The notes under the pieces were generated by a model, which saw only the letters and a program-made list of their open reading frames with translations, had not been told where the DNA came from and made no database searches. 7,413 bases of DNA from assembly GCA_039796915.1 (NCBI GenBank), contig JBDKIU010000099.1, positions 1 through 7,413 of the forward strand. The letters run 5' to 3'. Position numbers and translations under genes: made by a program. The stretch is from REEB481 sp039796915. GTDB taxonomy: Bacteria > Bacteroidota > Bacteroidia > NS11-12g > UBA955. Positions 1 to 7,014 of this stretch are shown here, piece after piece (position 1 is the first letter of the stretch; every line of letters starts with the position of its first letter).

Positions 1-401
1 GCCGACAATAACGCAATGCCGCCTCCGCGGCTGTGGCCGATGAGGTACATGGATTCCAGGTTTAACTGGGCAGCGCAGGACAGTTTCGGCAGTTCGTTCA
101 GGATGCACTGAACATCCGTCAATTCCTTGCCGATGGTATTTCTGCCGAAGGCTTTTGGGTCGGCGAAGCTATCCTGGGATTGAACGGTGGTTCCGTTATG
201 CGAAAAGTTGAAACGGAGGAACGCCAGTCCTTCCTTACAAAAGGCTTCCGGCAGATAATCCAAAAAGCCCCAGCTTTTGAAGCCTTTAAAACCATGACAA
301 AAAATCACCAGCGGAAAAGTACCTTGTTCCGATGGCAGGTATAAATCGGCGGCAATGGGCCTTCCATCGGCGCCCGGGATTTCCAGTTGATGACTGATCA
401 C
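1..401 (-). CDS. Alpha/beta hydrolase family protein, N-terminal part (cut by window edge)
   Basis: This is the first 133 codons of an alpha/beta-hydrolase-fold protein, read directly from the minus strand; the 3' end lies outside the window. Residues 30-44 hold a beta strand followed by C-H-G-F-K-G-F, the usual HG oxyanion-hole region of dienelactone hydrolase/prolyl-oligopeptidase-like enzymes. Residues 121-127 (I-G-H-S-R-G-G) form the nucleophile elbow, with Ser124 as the predicted catalytic serine. The acid and histidine of the triad would lie beyond the edge. No signal peptide is visible, so it is probably cytoplasmic. The start chosen is GTG at 401. It lies 9 nt after the priA stop and is in the same frame, and the only other in-frame codons before that stop are GTT, TGC and AAG. 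The close spacing suggests co-transcription with priA. The substrate cannot be inferred: esterase, peptidase and lactonase activities all fit the fold. Confidence 0.85.
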   Translation of the reverse strand, partial: MISHQLEIPGADGRPIAADLYLPSEQGTFPLVIFCHGFKGFKSWGFLDYLPEAFCKEGLAFLRFNFSHNGTTVQSQDSFADPKAFGRNTIGKELTDVQCILNELPKLSCAAQLNLESMYLIGHSRGGGIALLS

Positions 402-410
402 CTTGCAAAC

Positions 411-2852
411 TTACTGCGGATCAACGTCTGCCGAGCACAGCAATCGCTTAAAAGCGGGCATGGCGAGCAGGGCGCGGAAACCCGTTCTGATGAGTTCTTT
501 CACCTGCGTTGGCTGGGTGTGGTTCCGCGGAATACGCAGCACTACTTGCTGGATGTATTGATTGCGGATGCGTGAAATATGCGGCTTCACCGGGCCATTC
601 ACGGCAACATCCTGTCCTGCGGGGAAATTTTTGATGAACCATTCCGCTGCCTGCAGGCTAGCATGCGCATCCACATGTTTGAATTCCAGCCGGATCATGC
701 GCGTGTAGGGCGGAAATAGAAACTGCCGCCGCATGGGCAATTCCCGGGCGTAAAAAGAAGCTGCATCACCTTTCACCACGTCGGCAAACAAGGGATGGCC
801 AATCTGATAGGATTGCAGAATGCCGAGTCCGGTACTTCCCACATGTGCCAGCACCTGCACAAATTGCTGGTAGGCACGTTCATGCGCCCTGAAGTCGGGC
901 AGATACATGGCCTGGTCTGCATCTGGAATGATGCTGAGCCCAACAGCGCCTAAATCCATGCCACGGGTCAGAAAATGAGAACCAACCAGAATGTCTGTTT
1001 TCTGCTGAATAAAACCATCTACGATGCGCAGCAATTCCTTTCTGCTGCGGGCAGTTTCCTGGTCAAGCCTGGAAATATGAGCTTCCGGAAACAGGATGTT
1101 CAGTTCTTCGGCAATGCGTTCGGTGCCATAACCCTGCATGCTGATTTTATTGCTGCCGCAGGCAGGGCAGAGGCGCTGCGGAACTTCCTGATGTCCGCAG
1201 TAATTACACAGGTTGCGGCTGCTGGATTTGTAATAGGTGAGGGTTACGTCGCATTGCACACAGCGCGGGCGCCAGTTGCAGGACTCACACCGAATCCAGG
1301 GCACAAAACCCTTGCGGTTGTGGTACACCACCACCTGATTGCCGGCCTCCAGACAACGATGGATTTCCTGAACGGCATGAGGGCTGAAAATGCCCTGCAT
1401 CTCATGATTCCGGCGCAGCGTTGCCGTATCTACCAGTTGCACTTTGCCCGCTGCAACGTTTTCGCTGAATGGTGCTGCTGCAACAGCATATCTTCCTTCC
1501 AGGGTTTGGTACCAAACTTCTGCAGAAGGCGTTGCACTGACCAGCAAACAAGGGCATTTCCGCAGATGCGCGAGCATGATTACAGCATCCCGGGCGTGGA
1601 TGTATGGTCGTCGGTCTATTTGCTTGTAGCTGCTGTCGTGTTCTTCATCCACCACAAACAAGCCAGGATTTTTATAGGGAAGGAAGATGGCACTACGCGC
1701 GCCAAGCACCACACAGGGCTCGCCCTGGCGAACTTTTTCCCAGAGTTCATAGCGTTCGGCGTGGCTGTGTTTGCCATGCCATACCAGAACATCTTTGCCA
1801 AAGTACTGCTCGTAACGTTCTATAAGCTGTTGGGTGAGCGCCGCTTCAGGCTGGAGGATGAGCACCTGTTTGCCCGCTTGCAGGATTTTTTTGCTCAGTT
1901 CCAGCGTAACAGCGGTTTTCCCACTTCCTTTCGGACCATGAAGCAAGGCTGTTTGCTGCTCTTGGAGTAAGTGTTCCAATTGACGCGCTGCCGATTCAAT
2001 TTCCGGAGCAATCACAGGTTCCGTTCCAGAGGATGTGCTTTGTTTCAGTCGGGAAATTTGTTCCTTGTACAGCACAACCAATCCTTTGTCGGTGAGTGAT
2101 TTCAAGGCTTGTTCGGATAAACCACGGGCCTTGAGCCAGCTTTGCTTTTCCTGCGGCCTGCTTCCTGCGCCGAGCAAACTCATGATGATGTCGCTTTGTT
2201 TGGGCGCCCTGCGTTCCAGCGCATTCAAGGTTTCCTGCGCAAACGTTTCATCCTGCCATTGTTCCGAAAGCCGGATCATGCTTGTGGTTTTCGGGCTGTA
2301 ATGCTCGGAAATATCTTCTTTGATCAGGATGAGTCCGCGTTCATACAGACTTTTGATGTACTTCAGCGGATTTTTGATGTCGGCCAGCTCGGGCAGTTTG
2401 TCCACCACCACATAGGCATGTTGCAGCAACAGTTCAATGATGCGTTGCTCTTCGGAAGACAGTTCCGGAAGGTCATCAGCGCGCGTGTCCGGATGCAAAA
2501 CCAGGATGCTTTCGCTTTGCAGGCGCAGGGCTGCGGGCAGCGCCAGGGCCATGATGTCGCCGAGGTTACCCATATAATAGCTTGCCAGCCATTCCCAAAA
2601 TTGCAGGTCGGCCGTTTCCAGCAAGGGCGTATCATCCAAAATGTGCAGGATGTAGCGGGCTTCATAGCCGGCAGGCGGCTTATCACCTAAAGACAGGATG
2701 ATGCCTGCGTAGATTTTTCGTTTCCCGAATTGAACCACCACGCGCTTTCCCGGTACTGCTTCCTCGTTGAGCGCCTCTGGAATCCGATACGTATAGGTTT
2801 TATCCAGCGACAGTGGCAGCAGCACTTCTGCAAAGAGGGTGGCGCGTTCCAT
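411..2852 (-). CDS. priA: Primosomal protein N' (replication restart helicase PriA), divergent in motifs V and VI
   Basis: PriA recognises abandoned replication forks and helps reload the replicative helicase. The 813-residue product has the family layout. An N-terminal 3'-DNA-binding region comes first (about 1-105), then a winged-helix linker, and a superfamily 2 helicase core. Walker A is G-P-K-G-S-G-K-T at 306-313, DEEH is at 402-405 and SATPS at 439-443. Between the helicase lobes sit four zinc-binding Cys-x2-Cys pairs (522/525, 531/534, 549/552, 562/565). The usual PriA C-terminal domain follows. Motif VI, normally QVAGRAGR, reads Q-V-L-A-H-V-G-S (666-673), so both arginines are missing; motif V reads G-S-H-F-L-T-R-G (624-631). 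The frame is uninterrupted and similarity resumes afterwards, so a frameshift is unlikely. The start is ATG 2852, giving M-E-R-A-T-L-F. An upstream in-frame ATG at 2906 is rejected because it would place the dnaN terminator inside the gene. Family assignment is firm; full helicase activity is uncertain. Confidence 0.95.
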   Translation of the reverse strand: MERATLFAEVLLPLSLDKTYTYRIPEALNEEAVPGKRVVVQFGKRKIYAGIILSLGDKPPAGYEARYILHILDDTPLLETADLQFWEWLASYYMGNLGDIMALALPAALRLQSESILVLHPDTRADDLPELSSEEQRIIELLLQHAYVVVDKLPELADIKNPLKYIKSLYERGLILIKEDISEHYSPKTTSMIRLSEQWQDETFAQETLNALERRAPKQSDIIMSLLGAGSRPQEKQSWLKARGLSEQALKSLTDKGLVVLYKEQISRLKQSTSSGTEPVIAPEIESAARQLEHLLQEQQTALLHGPKGSGKTAVTLELSKKILQAGKQVLILQPEAALTQQLIERYEQYFGKDVLVWHGKHSHAERYELWEKVRQGEPCVVLGARSAIFLPYKNPGLFVVDEEHDSSYKQIDRRPYIHARDAVIMLAHLRKCPCLLVSATPSAEVWYQTLEGRYAVAAAPFSENVAAGKVQLVDTATLRRNHEMQGIFSPHAVQEIHRCLEAGNQVVVYHNRKGFVPWIRCESCNWRPRCVQCDVTLTYYKSSSRNLCNYCGHQEVPQRLCPACGSNKISMQGYGTERIAEELNILFPEAHISRLDQETARSRKELLRIVDGFIQQKTDILVGSHFLTRGMDLGAVGLSIIPDADQAMYLPDFRAHERAYQQFVQVLAHVGSTGLGILQSYQIGHPLFADVVKGDAASFYARELPMRRQFLFPPYTRMIRLEFKHVDAHASLQAAEWFIKNFPAGQDVAVNGPVKPHISRIRNQYIQQVVLRIPRNHTQPTQVKELIRTGFRALLAMPAFKRLLCSADVDPQ

Positions 2853-2871
2853 GCTTTTTATCTTTCCGCAT

Positions 2872-2902
2872 AAAAAAACCGGAAGTACGCCTCCCGGTTT
2901 TT
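2872..2902 (-). terminator. Intrinsic terminator after dnaN
   Basis: On the minus strand AAAAACCGG pairs with CCGGTTTTT. One mismatch follows, then two more pairs and a five-base loop, and a run of seven T continues on the minus strand (2878-2872). It lies about 20 nt after the dnaN stop and 20 nt before the priA start. The arms are A/T-rich on both sides, so it could work in both directions, but all neighbouring genes are on the minus strand. It separates dnaN from priA, although priA shows no obvious promoter of its own downstream of it, so some read-through is possible. Confidence 0.85.
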
Positions 2903-2922
2903 CCATGCAATGGTTGTTGCCA

Positions 2923-4044
2923 TCAATAGTTGTTCAGCATCATCGGCATGATGAGCATGAGCATGTCTTCGTCTTTTTCCTGTTCACCGGGCATCACCAA
3001 ACCAGCTTTGCTGGGCGCAGCCAGACGGATTTCCACGCTGTCGCTGTCCACGTTGCCCAGCATGTCGATGAGGAAACGACCGTTGAAGCCGATTTCCAGA
3101 TCCTCGCCGTCGTATTCGCAGCTCAGGCGTTCCTGTGCTTCGTTGGCCATTTCGATGTCTTCGGCGCCCACCTGCAGGTCGCTGCCTGCAATTTTCAGAC
3201 GCACCTGATGGGTGGTTTTGCTGGCGAAGATGCCAATACGACGCAGCGTGCTTACGAGGTCAAGCCTGCGCACGGACAAAATCTTATCGTTACCGGTAGG
3301 AATAACTGCTTTGTAATCAGGGTAGCGCTCGTCAATGAGGCGACAAATCAAACGGGTTTTGTCGTAGGTGAAGAACACGTTCGACTTATTCCATTCGATG
3401 GTTACCGGAGCATCATCGTTATTAATGGATGAACGCAGCAGGTTCAGGGCTTTTTTAGGGATGATGAAGTGGTTTTCAGCACCAGGCTTCACATCGTTTC
3501 GGGTGAAGCGCACCAATTTGTTGGCATCGGTAGCCACGAAGGTGATGCTTTCGTTCCCCAATTCAACATACACACCGGTAAGGGCAATGCGCAGTTCATC
3601 GCTGCCCGTGGCGAAGAGGGTTTTGGAAATGGCGCGCAACAGCAGATTGCAAGGCATGTTGAACGACGAATCGCCTTCAACAGCTGGTGTTTGAGGGAAA
3701 TCAATACCGCTCTGGCCGGGCATTTTATATCGGCCTACACCGGTAGTTACCTCGATGGTGAAATGTTCTTCATCTACGGTAAAAGTTACCGGCTGTACAG
3801 GCAGGTTGCGCAGGTAATCGATGATGATTTTGCTGGGAACGGCAACCTGGATATCCTCTTTACTTTCCACAGGCATGCTGGTGGTCATGGATGTTTCCAG
3901 GTCTGTGGAGGTTATGGTCAGTGTGCCGCCTTTAATGTCGAAGAGGAAATTCTCCAGAATGGGCAGAACCGGTTTGGAAACGATGGCTCCGTTCACCTTG
4001 AGCAGGTGCTGCAGCAGCATATCCGATTGTACGATGAACTTCAT
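2923..4044 (-). CDS. dnaN: DNA polymerase III subunit beta (sliding clamp)
   Basis: DnaN is the ring-shaped processivity clamp that encircles DNA and tethers polymerase III and many other replication and repair proteins. The 373-residue product is close to the family's usual length of about 370. It begins M-K-F-I-V-Q-S with the typical L-L-K-V-N-G-A-I first helix (domain I, about 1-120). It continues with domain II, containing A-L-T-G-V-Y-V-E, and domain III with the conserved F-N-G-R-F-L-I-D-M-L segment. It closes with M-P-M-M-L-N-N-Y, the clamp C-terminal MPMxL signature plus a short tail. The start is ATG 4044, where similarity begins, and the stop is TGA at 2925-2923. No Shine-Dalgarno sequence is seen. 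The gene sits between an FtsB-like gene (93 nt upstream) and a terminator followed by priA. dnaA is not visible here, so this need not be next to the origin. Confidence 0.98.
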   Translation of the reverse strand: MKFIVQSDMLLQHLLKVNGAIVSKPVLPILENFLFDIKGGTLTITSTDLETSMTTSMPVESKEDIQVAVPSKIIIDYLRNLPVQPVTFTVDEEHFTIEVTTGVGRYKMPGQSGIDFPQTPAVEGDSSFNMPCNLLLRAISKTLFATGSDELRIALTGVYVELGNESITFVATDANKLVRFTRNDVKPGAENHFIIPKKALNLLRSSINNDDAPVTIEWNKSNVFFTYDKTRLICRLIDERYPDYKAVIPTGNDKILSVRRLDLVSTLRRIGIFASKTTHQVRLKIAGSDLQVGAEDIEMANEAQERLSCEYDGEDLEIGFNGRFLIDMLGNVDSDSVEIRLAAPSKAGLVMPGEQEKDEDMLMLIMPMMLNNY

Positions 4045-4137
4045 AGGTTGAAGGTAATAATGAGCGCAAGAATATGAATTTTCGGGTGGAAGCTATGCAC
4101 AAAATCCCCCACTTATGAACAGCCCGGGCAGGGATGT

Positions 4138-4434
4138 TTAAGGCTGTTCCTGTTCGGGATTTACGATGATGTACAAATCTTCTTCGTGCTTTTTCATGAG
4201 GTACTTTTCCCGCCCAAAACGTTCCAGATTCCTGAGGTTGCCAAACAAATCCTGGCGTTCGCGACGCGCTTTTTCGATGGCCTTCTGATAATACACCTGT
4301 TGTTCTTCCAAATCCTGGATTTCCTGGCTTACCTGGTAGCGGTACACAAGGTTGTTGCCATCAAACACCAGCATCCAGATGGCGTACAACGTCAACAGTA
4401 TCACGTAGCGATTGCGGAAAAGGCGTTCCTTCAT
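4138..4434 (-). CDS. FtsB/DivIC-family septum formation initiator protein
   Basis: This is a 98-residue bitopic membrane protein of the FtsB/DivIC (septum formation initiator) family. In known members it joins FtsL and FtsQ/DivIB in the divisome that activates septal wall synthesis. A short basic N-terminus (K-E-R-L-F-R-N-R) is followed by one hydrophobic segment at about 10-24. Next comes a charged Gln/Glu/Arg-rich stretch at about 32-66, predicted to be a coiled coil. The family's C-terminal signature is R-E-K-Y-L-M-K-K-H-E-E-D-L-Y at 75-88. The orientation implied is cytoplasmic N-terminus and periplasmic coiled coil. The start is ATG 4434 and the stop is TAA, with 68 nt to the pterin-enzyme gene upstream and 93 nt to dnaN downstream. 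No terminator is seen on either side, so it may be transcribed with its neighbours. The family call is good, but which member (FtsB or DivIC) cannot be decided. Confidence 0.9.
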   Translation of the reverse strand: MKERLFRNRYVILLTLYAIWMLVFDGNNLVYRYQVSQEIQDLEEQQVYYQKAIEKARRERQDLFGNLRNLERFGREKYLMKKHEEDLYIIVNPEQEQP

Positions 4435-4502
4435 GAATGCTCAAAGGTCGATGTTCAGCGCTTGCGGTTTTCCACGCAGCGAACGCAAGTGTGGGCAGAA
4501 AA

Positions 4503-4934
4503 CTACACGGTAAATTCTCCGTAGAATTCTACAAAGTTTTGCTCTGTTGCGTACATCAGCACCTTGTGGAGGCTGGTATGGTCCGGAAGCCTGGGTTCGA
4601 TGCGTTGCCAGATGGCTGCGGCCAGATGTTCTATGCTTGGCATCACGCCTTTCAGGAAAGGAACATCTTCGTTCAGGTTGCGGTGGTCGAGGTGCTCAAT
4701 CACTTCTTCCTTGATGATGCGCTTCAGCAGTTTCAAATCCATGATGAAACCGGTATCGGGATTGGGTGTTCCTTTCACCGTAACATACAGATCAAAATTG
4801 TGTCCATGCCAGTTTGCGTTGGCGCATTTGCCGAAAACGGCTTCATTCTGCGCTGCTGTCCAGGATGCATTGTACAGCTTGTGTGCTGCATTGAAATGCT
4901 CTTTCCTGGTAATGTATAGAATGGGTTGCTTCAA
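4503..4934 (-). CDS. 6-pyruvoyl-tetrahydropterin synthase / QueD family protein
   Basis: This 143-residue enzyme belongs to the COG0720 family. Members convert 7,8-dihydroneopterin triphosphate either to 6-pyruvoyl-tetrahydropterin (pterin cofactors) or to 6-carboxy-tetrahydropterin (queuosine/preQ0 synthesis, QueD). The zinc ligands are His18 (H-F-N-A-A-H), His43 and His45 (H-G-H-N-F), and the catalytic residues are Cys37 and the Asp83-His84 pair in L-D-H-R-N-L-N. Glu102 and Glu131 match conserved pterin-contact positions. The spacing C-x5-H-G-H, and the stretch from L-D-H-R-N-L to V-E-F-Y-G-E, are closer to eukaryotic-type PTPS than to the C-x3-HGH of classical QueD, so no symbol is assigned. 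The start is TTG 4934: it is the only plausible in-frame initiator between the upstream stop (4953) and the first conserved residues. It follows the cysteine desulfurase gene by 18 nt, suggesting co-transcription. Confidence 0.92.
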   Translation of the reverse strand: MKQPILYITRKEHFNAAHKLYNASWTAAQNEAVFGKCANANWHGHNFDLYVTVKGTPNPDTGFIMDLKLLKRIIKEEVIEHLDHRNLNEDVPFLKGVMPSIEHLAAAIWQRIEPRLPDHTSLHKVLMYATEQNFVEFYGEFTV

Positions 4935-4952
4935 TGGATGTTGTGCTAAAAA

Positions 4953-6110
4953 TTACATGCCAAGGCTGCTTCCTTCAGGTGCAGGATACCATTGCCTGAG
5001 GGTTTGAACGGTTTTCAGGATGTCATTTTCGGTATTGAATTTTCCGAAACTGAAACGGATGGTGGTGCGGCCGGGGTCGCCACCAATGCCGTGGATTACA
5101 TGTGACCCGCCCACAGCACCGCTGGTACAGGCGCTGCCACCCGATGCGGAAATGCCTGCCAGATCAAGATTGAACAACAGCATATCTCCCTGCGGATGTG
5201 GCGGGAAAGATGCGCTGAGTACCGTGTACAAACAGGATCCTTCGGCATCGCCATTAAAACGTATATCTGCGATGTTGCTGCGCAATTCGCGAATCATCAA
5301 CGTTTTCAAGGATTGGATATAGGAGCTCTTCTCCTGAAGGTTGCGGTAGCTGATTTCCAAAGCCTTCGCAAGACCTACTATGCCATACACGTTTTCTGTT
5401 CCTCCGCGCAGTTCTCGTTCCTGTGATCCTCCTGTGATGTAGGCATTGACTTTACTCTTTTTGTTCATGTAAATGAAGCCAACTCCTTTCGGACCATTGA
5501 ATTTATGGGCGCCGCAGGCAAGGAAATCAATGGGCAATTCGGCAAGGTTAAACGCGTAATGACCCATGGTTTGGACCGTGTCGCTGTGGAAATAGGCCTG
5601 ATACTTACGGCACAACGCGCCCGCACGCTGGATGTCGAGCAGGTTGCCAATTTCATTGTTGCCGTGCATCAGACTCACCAGGGCGTTTGGATGCGCCTGC
5701 AACAACGCTTCCAGATGGTTGAAATCTATATGACCCAAAGCATCCAGCGCAACCAGCGACATCTCTCCTTTGCCTTCGTGGTGCAGTGCTTCTACCGTAT
5801 GCAACACGGCATGGTGCTCAATGGGACTGGTGATGATGTGCTTGACGCCGAGCGTACTTACGGCTCCGCGAATGGCCATGTTGTCGGCTTCTGTGCCGCC
5901 GCTGGTGAAGATGATTTCGGCAGGTGTGCAGCCCAGCAATGACGCTACTTTGGCACGACTTTCTTCAAGTAATGCTTTAACCTTTCGGCCGTGTGCATGC
6001 GCCGAACTGGGATTGCCATAATATTCTTTCAGAACAGGTATCATGACGTCCAGCACTTCCGGATCAATCGGAGTGGTGGCGGCATTGTCCAGGTATATAC
6101 GTTCTTCCAT
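4953..6110 (-). CDS. Cysteine desulfurase (NifS/IscS family, class V aminotransferase fold)
   Basis: This PLP enzyme takes sulfur from cysteine, giving alanine and an enzyme persulfide for Fe-S clusters, tRNA thiolation or other sulfur acceptors. The 385-residue protein starts with the family hallmark Y-L-D-N-A-A-T-T-P (6-14). It has the PLP phosphate and ring contacts S-G-G-T-E (70-74), E-H-H (98-100, with His100), N-N-E-I-G (151-155) and S-D-T-V-Q (176-180). The Schiff-base lysine is Lys203 in A-H-K-F-N-G-P-K-G. Cys328 in G-S-A-C-T-S is the persulfide cysteine, on the longer loop of the group I (IscS/NifS) type rather than the SufS type. The start ATG at 6110 shares its A with the ureohydrolase stop (TAATG), indicating translational coupling. 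No IscU, IscR or ThiI is adjacent, so its sulfur acceptor is unknown and IscS versus NifS cannot be decided. Confidence 0.96.
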   Translation of the reverse strand: MEERIYLDNAATTPIDPEVLDVMIPVLKEYYGNPSSAHAHGRKVKALLEESRAKVASLLGCTPAEIIFTSGGTEADNMAIRGAVSTLGVKHIITSPIEHHAVLHTVEALHHEGKGEMSLVALDALGHIDFNHLEALLQAHPNALVSLMHGNNEIGNLLDIQRAGALCRKYQAYFHSDTVQTMGHYAFNLAELPIDFLACGAHKFNGPKGVGFIYMNKKSKVNAYITGGSQERELRGGTENVYGIVGLAKALEISYRNLQEKSSYIQSLKTLMIRELRSNIADIRFNGDAEGSCLYTVLSASFPPHPQGDMLLFNLDLAGISASGGSACTSGAVGGSHVIHGIGGDPGRTTIRFSFGKFNTENDILKTVQTLRQWYPAPEGSSLGM

Positions 6111-7003
6111 TAAATGCTTTTGTTGAGGTGAAGGTATCCAAGAATGCGGTACAGCAATTTAGCCATGCTGAATTCGCTGATGATGTCCACTTCCCGTGGC
6201 GCTATTTCTACGATGTCGAATCCAACGATGTTGCGTTGTTCTGCAAGTTTCTGCAAGAAAAGACAACCCTGCCACCAGGTAAGTCCGCCGGGTTCTGCTG
6301 TTCCTACCGCAGGAACCACGGAAGGGTCGAAGCCGTCTGCGTCAATGGTGAGGTACACGTTTTTCCCGAGTTTGGCGATGGCTGCATCCATCCAGGCATC
6401 GCCGTCCTGAATCTGATGAGCGTACCAGGTGTGAATACGATCAGAGCTGCGGATCAGCTCGGCTTCTTCGCGACATTGTGCGCGAATGCCTACTTGTACA
6501 AGCGGAACGCCCAAATCATGCACGCGTGCCATCACTGAAGCGTGAGAATAAGGATTGTCGTGGTAACTCATGCGCAAATCGCTGTGTGCATCAATTTGTA
6601 CCACATGCAAGTCGGGATATTGCTCCAGAAATGCTTCTACAAAACCAAGGGTAACGGTATGTTCAGCACCAAGGGAAACAACGTACTTGCCGTCCTCGAG
6701 CAGGCGGCGGGTCTGATCTTTGATTAAGTCAACGGCTTCTCGGTTGCAGGCTCCATTGAACTGGAGTTCGGGAAGCGTGCAAATGCCCAGATCACGGTAG
6801 CATTCTGTCCCCAGCATTTCGTCATAAAATTCAACGTAATGAGACGCTGAAACAACAGCAGCCGGTCCTTTCGCAGATCCTTCCACATAAGAGCTGGTAT
6901 GTTCGTAAGGAATTTGCTGGATCACCACCTTGCTGTCATGGTAGGAGTGCAGCTGCGGTTCAGTGATTCCAAGGAAATTGTGTTCAGGGGAAAGGCTTTC
7001 CAT
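6110..7003 (-). CDS. Ureohydrolase of the agmatinase/arginase family (probable agmatinase)
   Basis: The family consists of binuclear manganese enzymes that hydrolyse guanidino compounds to urea and an amine; agmatinase gives putrescine. In the 297-residue product the metal ligands are visible in order. His115 lies in G-A-E-H-T (usually GGDHS), Asp138, His140 and Asp142 lie in I-D-A-H-S-D, and Asp221 and Asp223 lie in T-I-D-A-D-G-F-D-P. His154 in S-H-A-S-V-M and Glu266 in F-D-I-V-E-I-A-P match active-site positions. The E-P-G-G-L-T-W segment (237-243) is typical of agmatinases. The start chosen is ATG 7003. A longer in-frame reading begins at GTG 7057, but its first codons cover the promoter, and ATG 7003 lies 11 nt after the -7 element. 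The stop overlaps the cysteine desulfurase start by one base. Agmatinase is favoured, but arginase-like, formiminoglutamase-like or guanidinobutyrase substrates cannot be excluded, so speB is not assigned. Confidence 0.9.
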   Translation of the reverse strand: MESLSPEHNFLGITEPQLHSYHDSKVVIQQIPYEHTSSYVEGSAKGPAAVVSASHYVEFYDEMLGTECYRDLGICTLPELQFNGACNREAVDLIKDQTRRLLEDGKYVVSLGAEHTVTLGFVEAFLEQYPDLHVVQIDAHSDLRMSYHDNPYSHASVMARVHDLGVPLVQVGIRAQCREEAELIRSSDRIHTWYAHQIQDGDAWMDAAIAKLGKNVYLTIDADGFDPSVVPAVGTAEPGGLTWWQGCLFLQKLAEQRNIVGFDIVEIAPREVDIISEFSMAKLLYRILGYLHLNKSI

Positions 7004-7014
7004 GATGATAGCTG

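Noticed and set aside
975..1970. A 331-codon open frame on the plus strand opposite priA
   Set aside because: It lies wholly antisense to the conserved helicase core of priA. Its translation shows no recognisable domain and it has no promoter. It is explained by the codon composition of the opposite strand.
2853..2906. An 18-residue N-terminal extension of PriA from ATG 2906
   Set aside because: These codons cover the dnaN intrinsic terminator, and PriA similarity starts at the methionine at 2852.
4122..4129. GCCCGGGC palindrome just after the FtsB-like gene
   Set aside because: It is short, has no room for a loop and no following T-run, so it is not a convincing terminator.
2912..4364. An exact 15-base direct repeat (GGTTGTTGCCATCAA) at 2912-2926 and 4350-4364
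   Set aside because: One copy is inside the FtsB-like coding sequence and the other overlaps the dnaN stop. With only two copies and no flanking structure, chance is the simplest explanation.
4435..4502. The gap between the pterin enzyme and the FtsB-like gene as a terminator or promoter
   Set aside because: A CTTGCG/CGCAAG inverted repeat has a 17-base loop and no T-run. GACCTTTG near the start resembles a -7 element, but no TTTG lies at the right distance upstream.
5505..5942. A 145-codon plus-strand open frame opposite the cysteine desulfurase
   Set aside because: It is antisense to catalytically conserved sequence, has no domain features, and is a shadow of the real gene.
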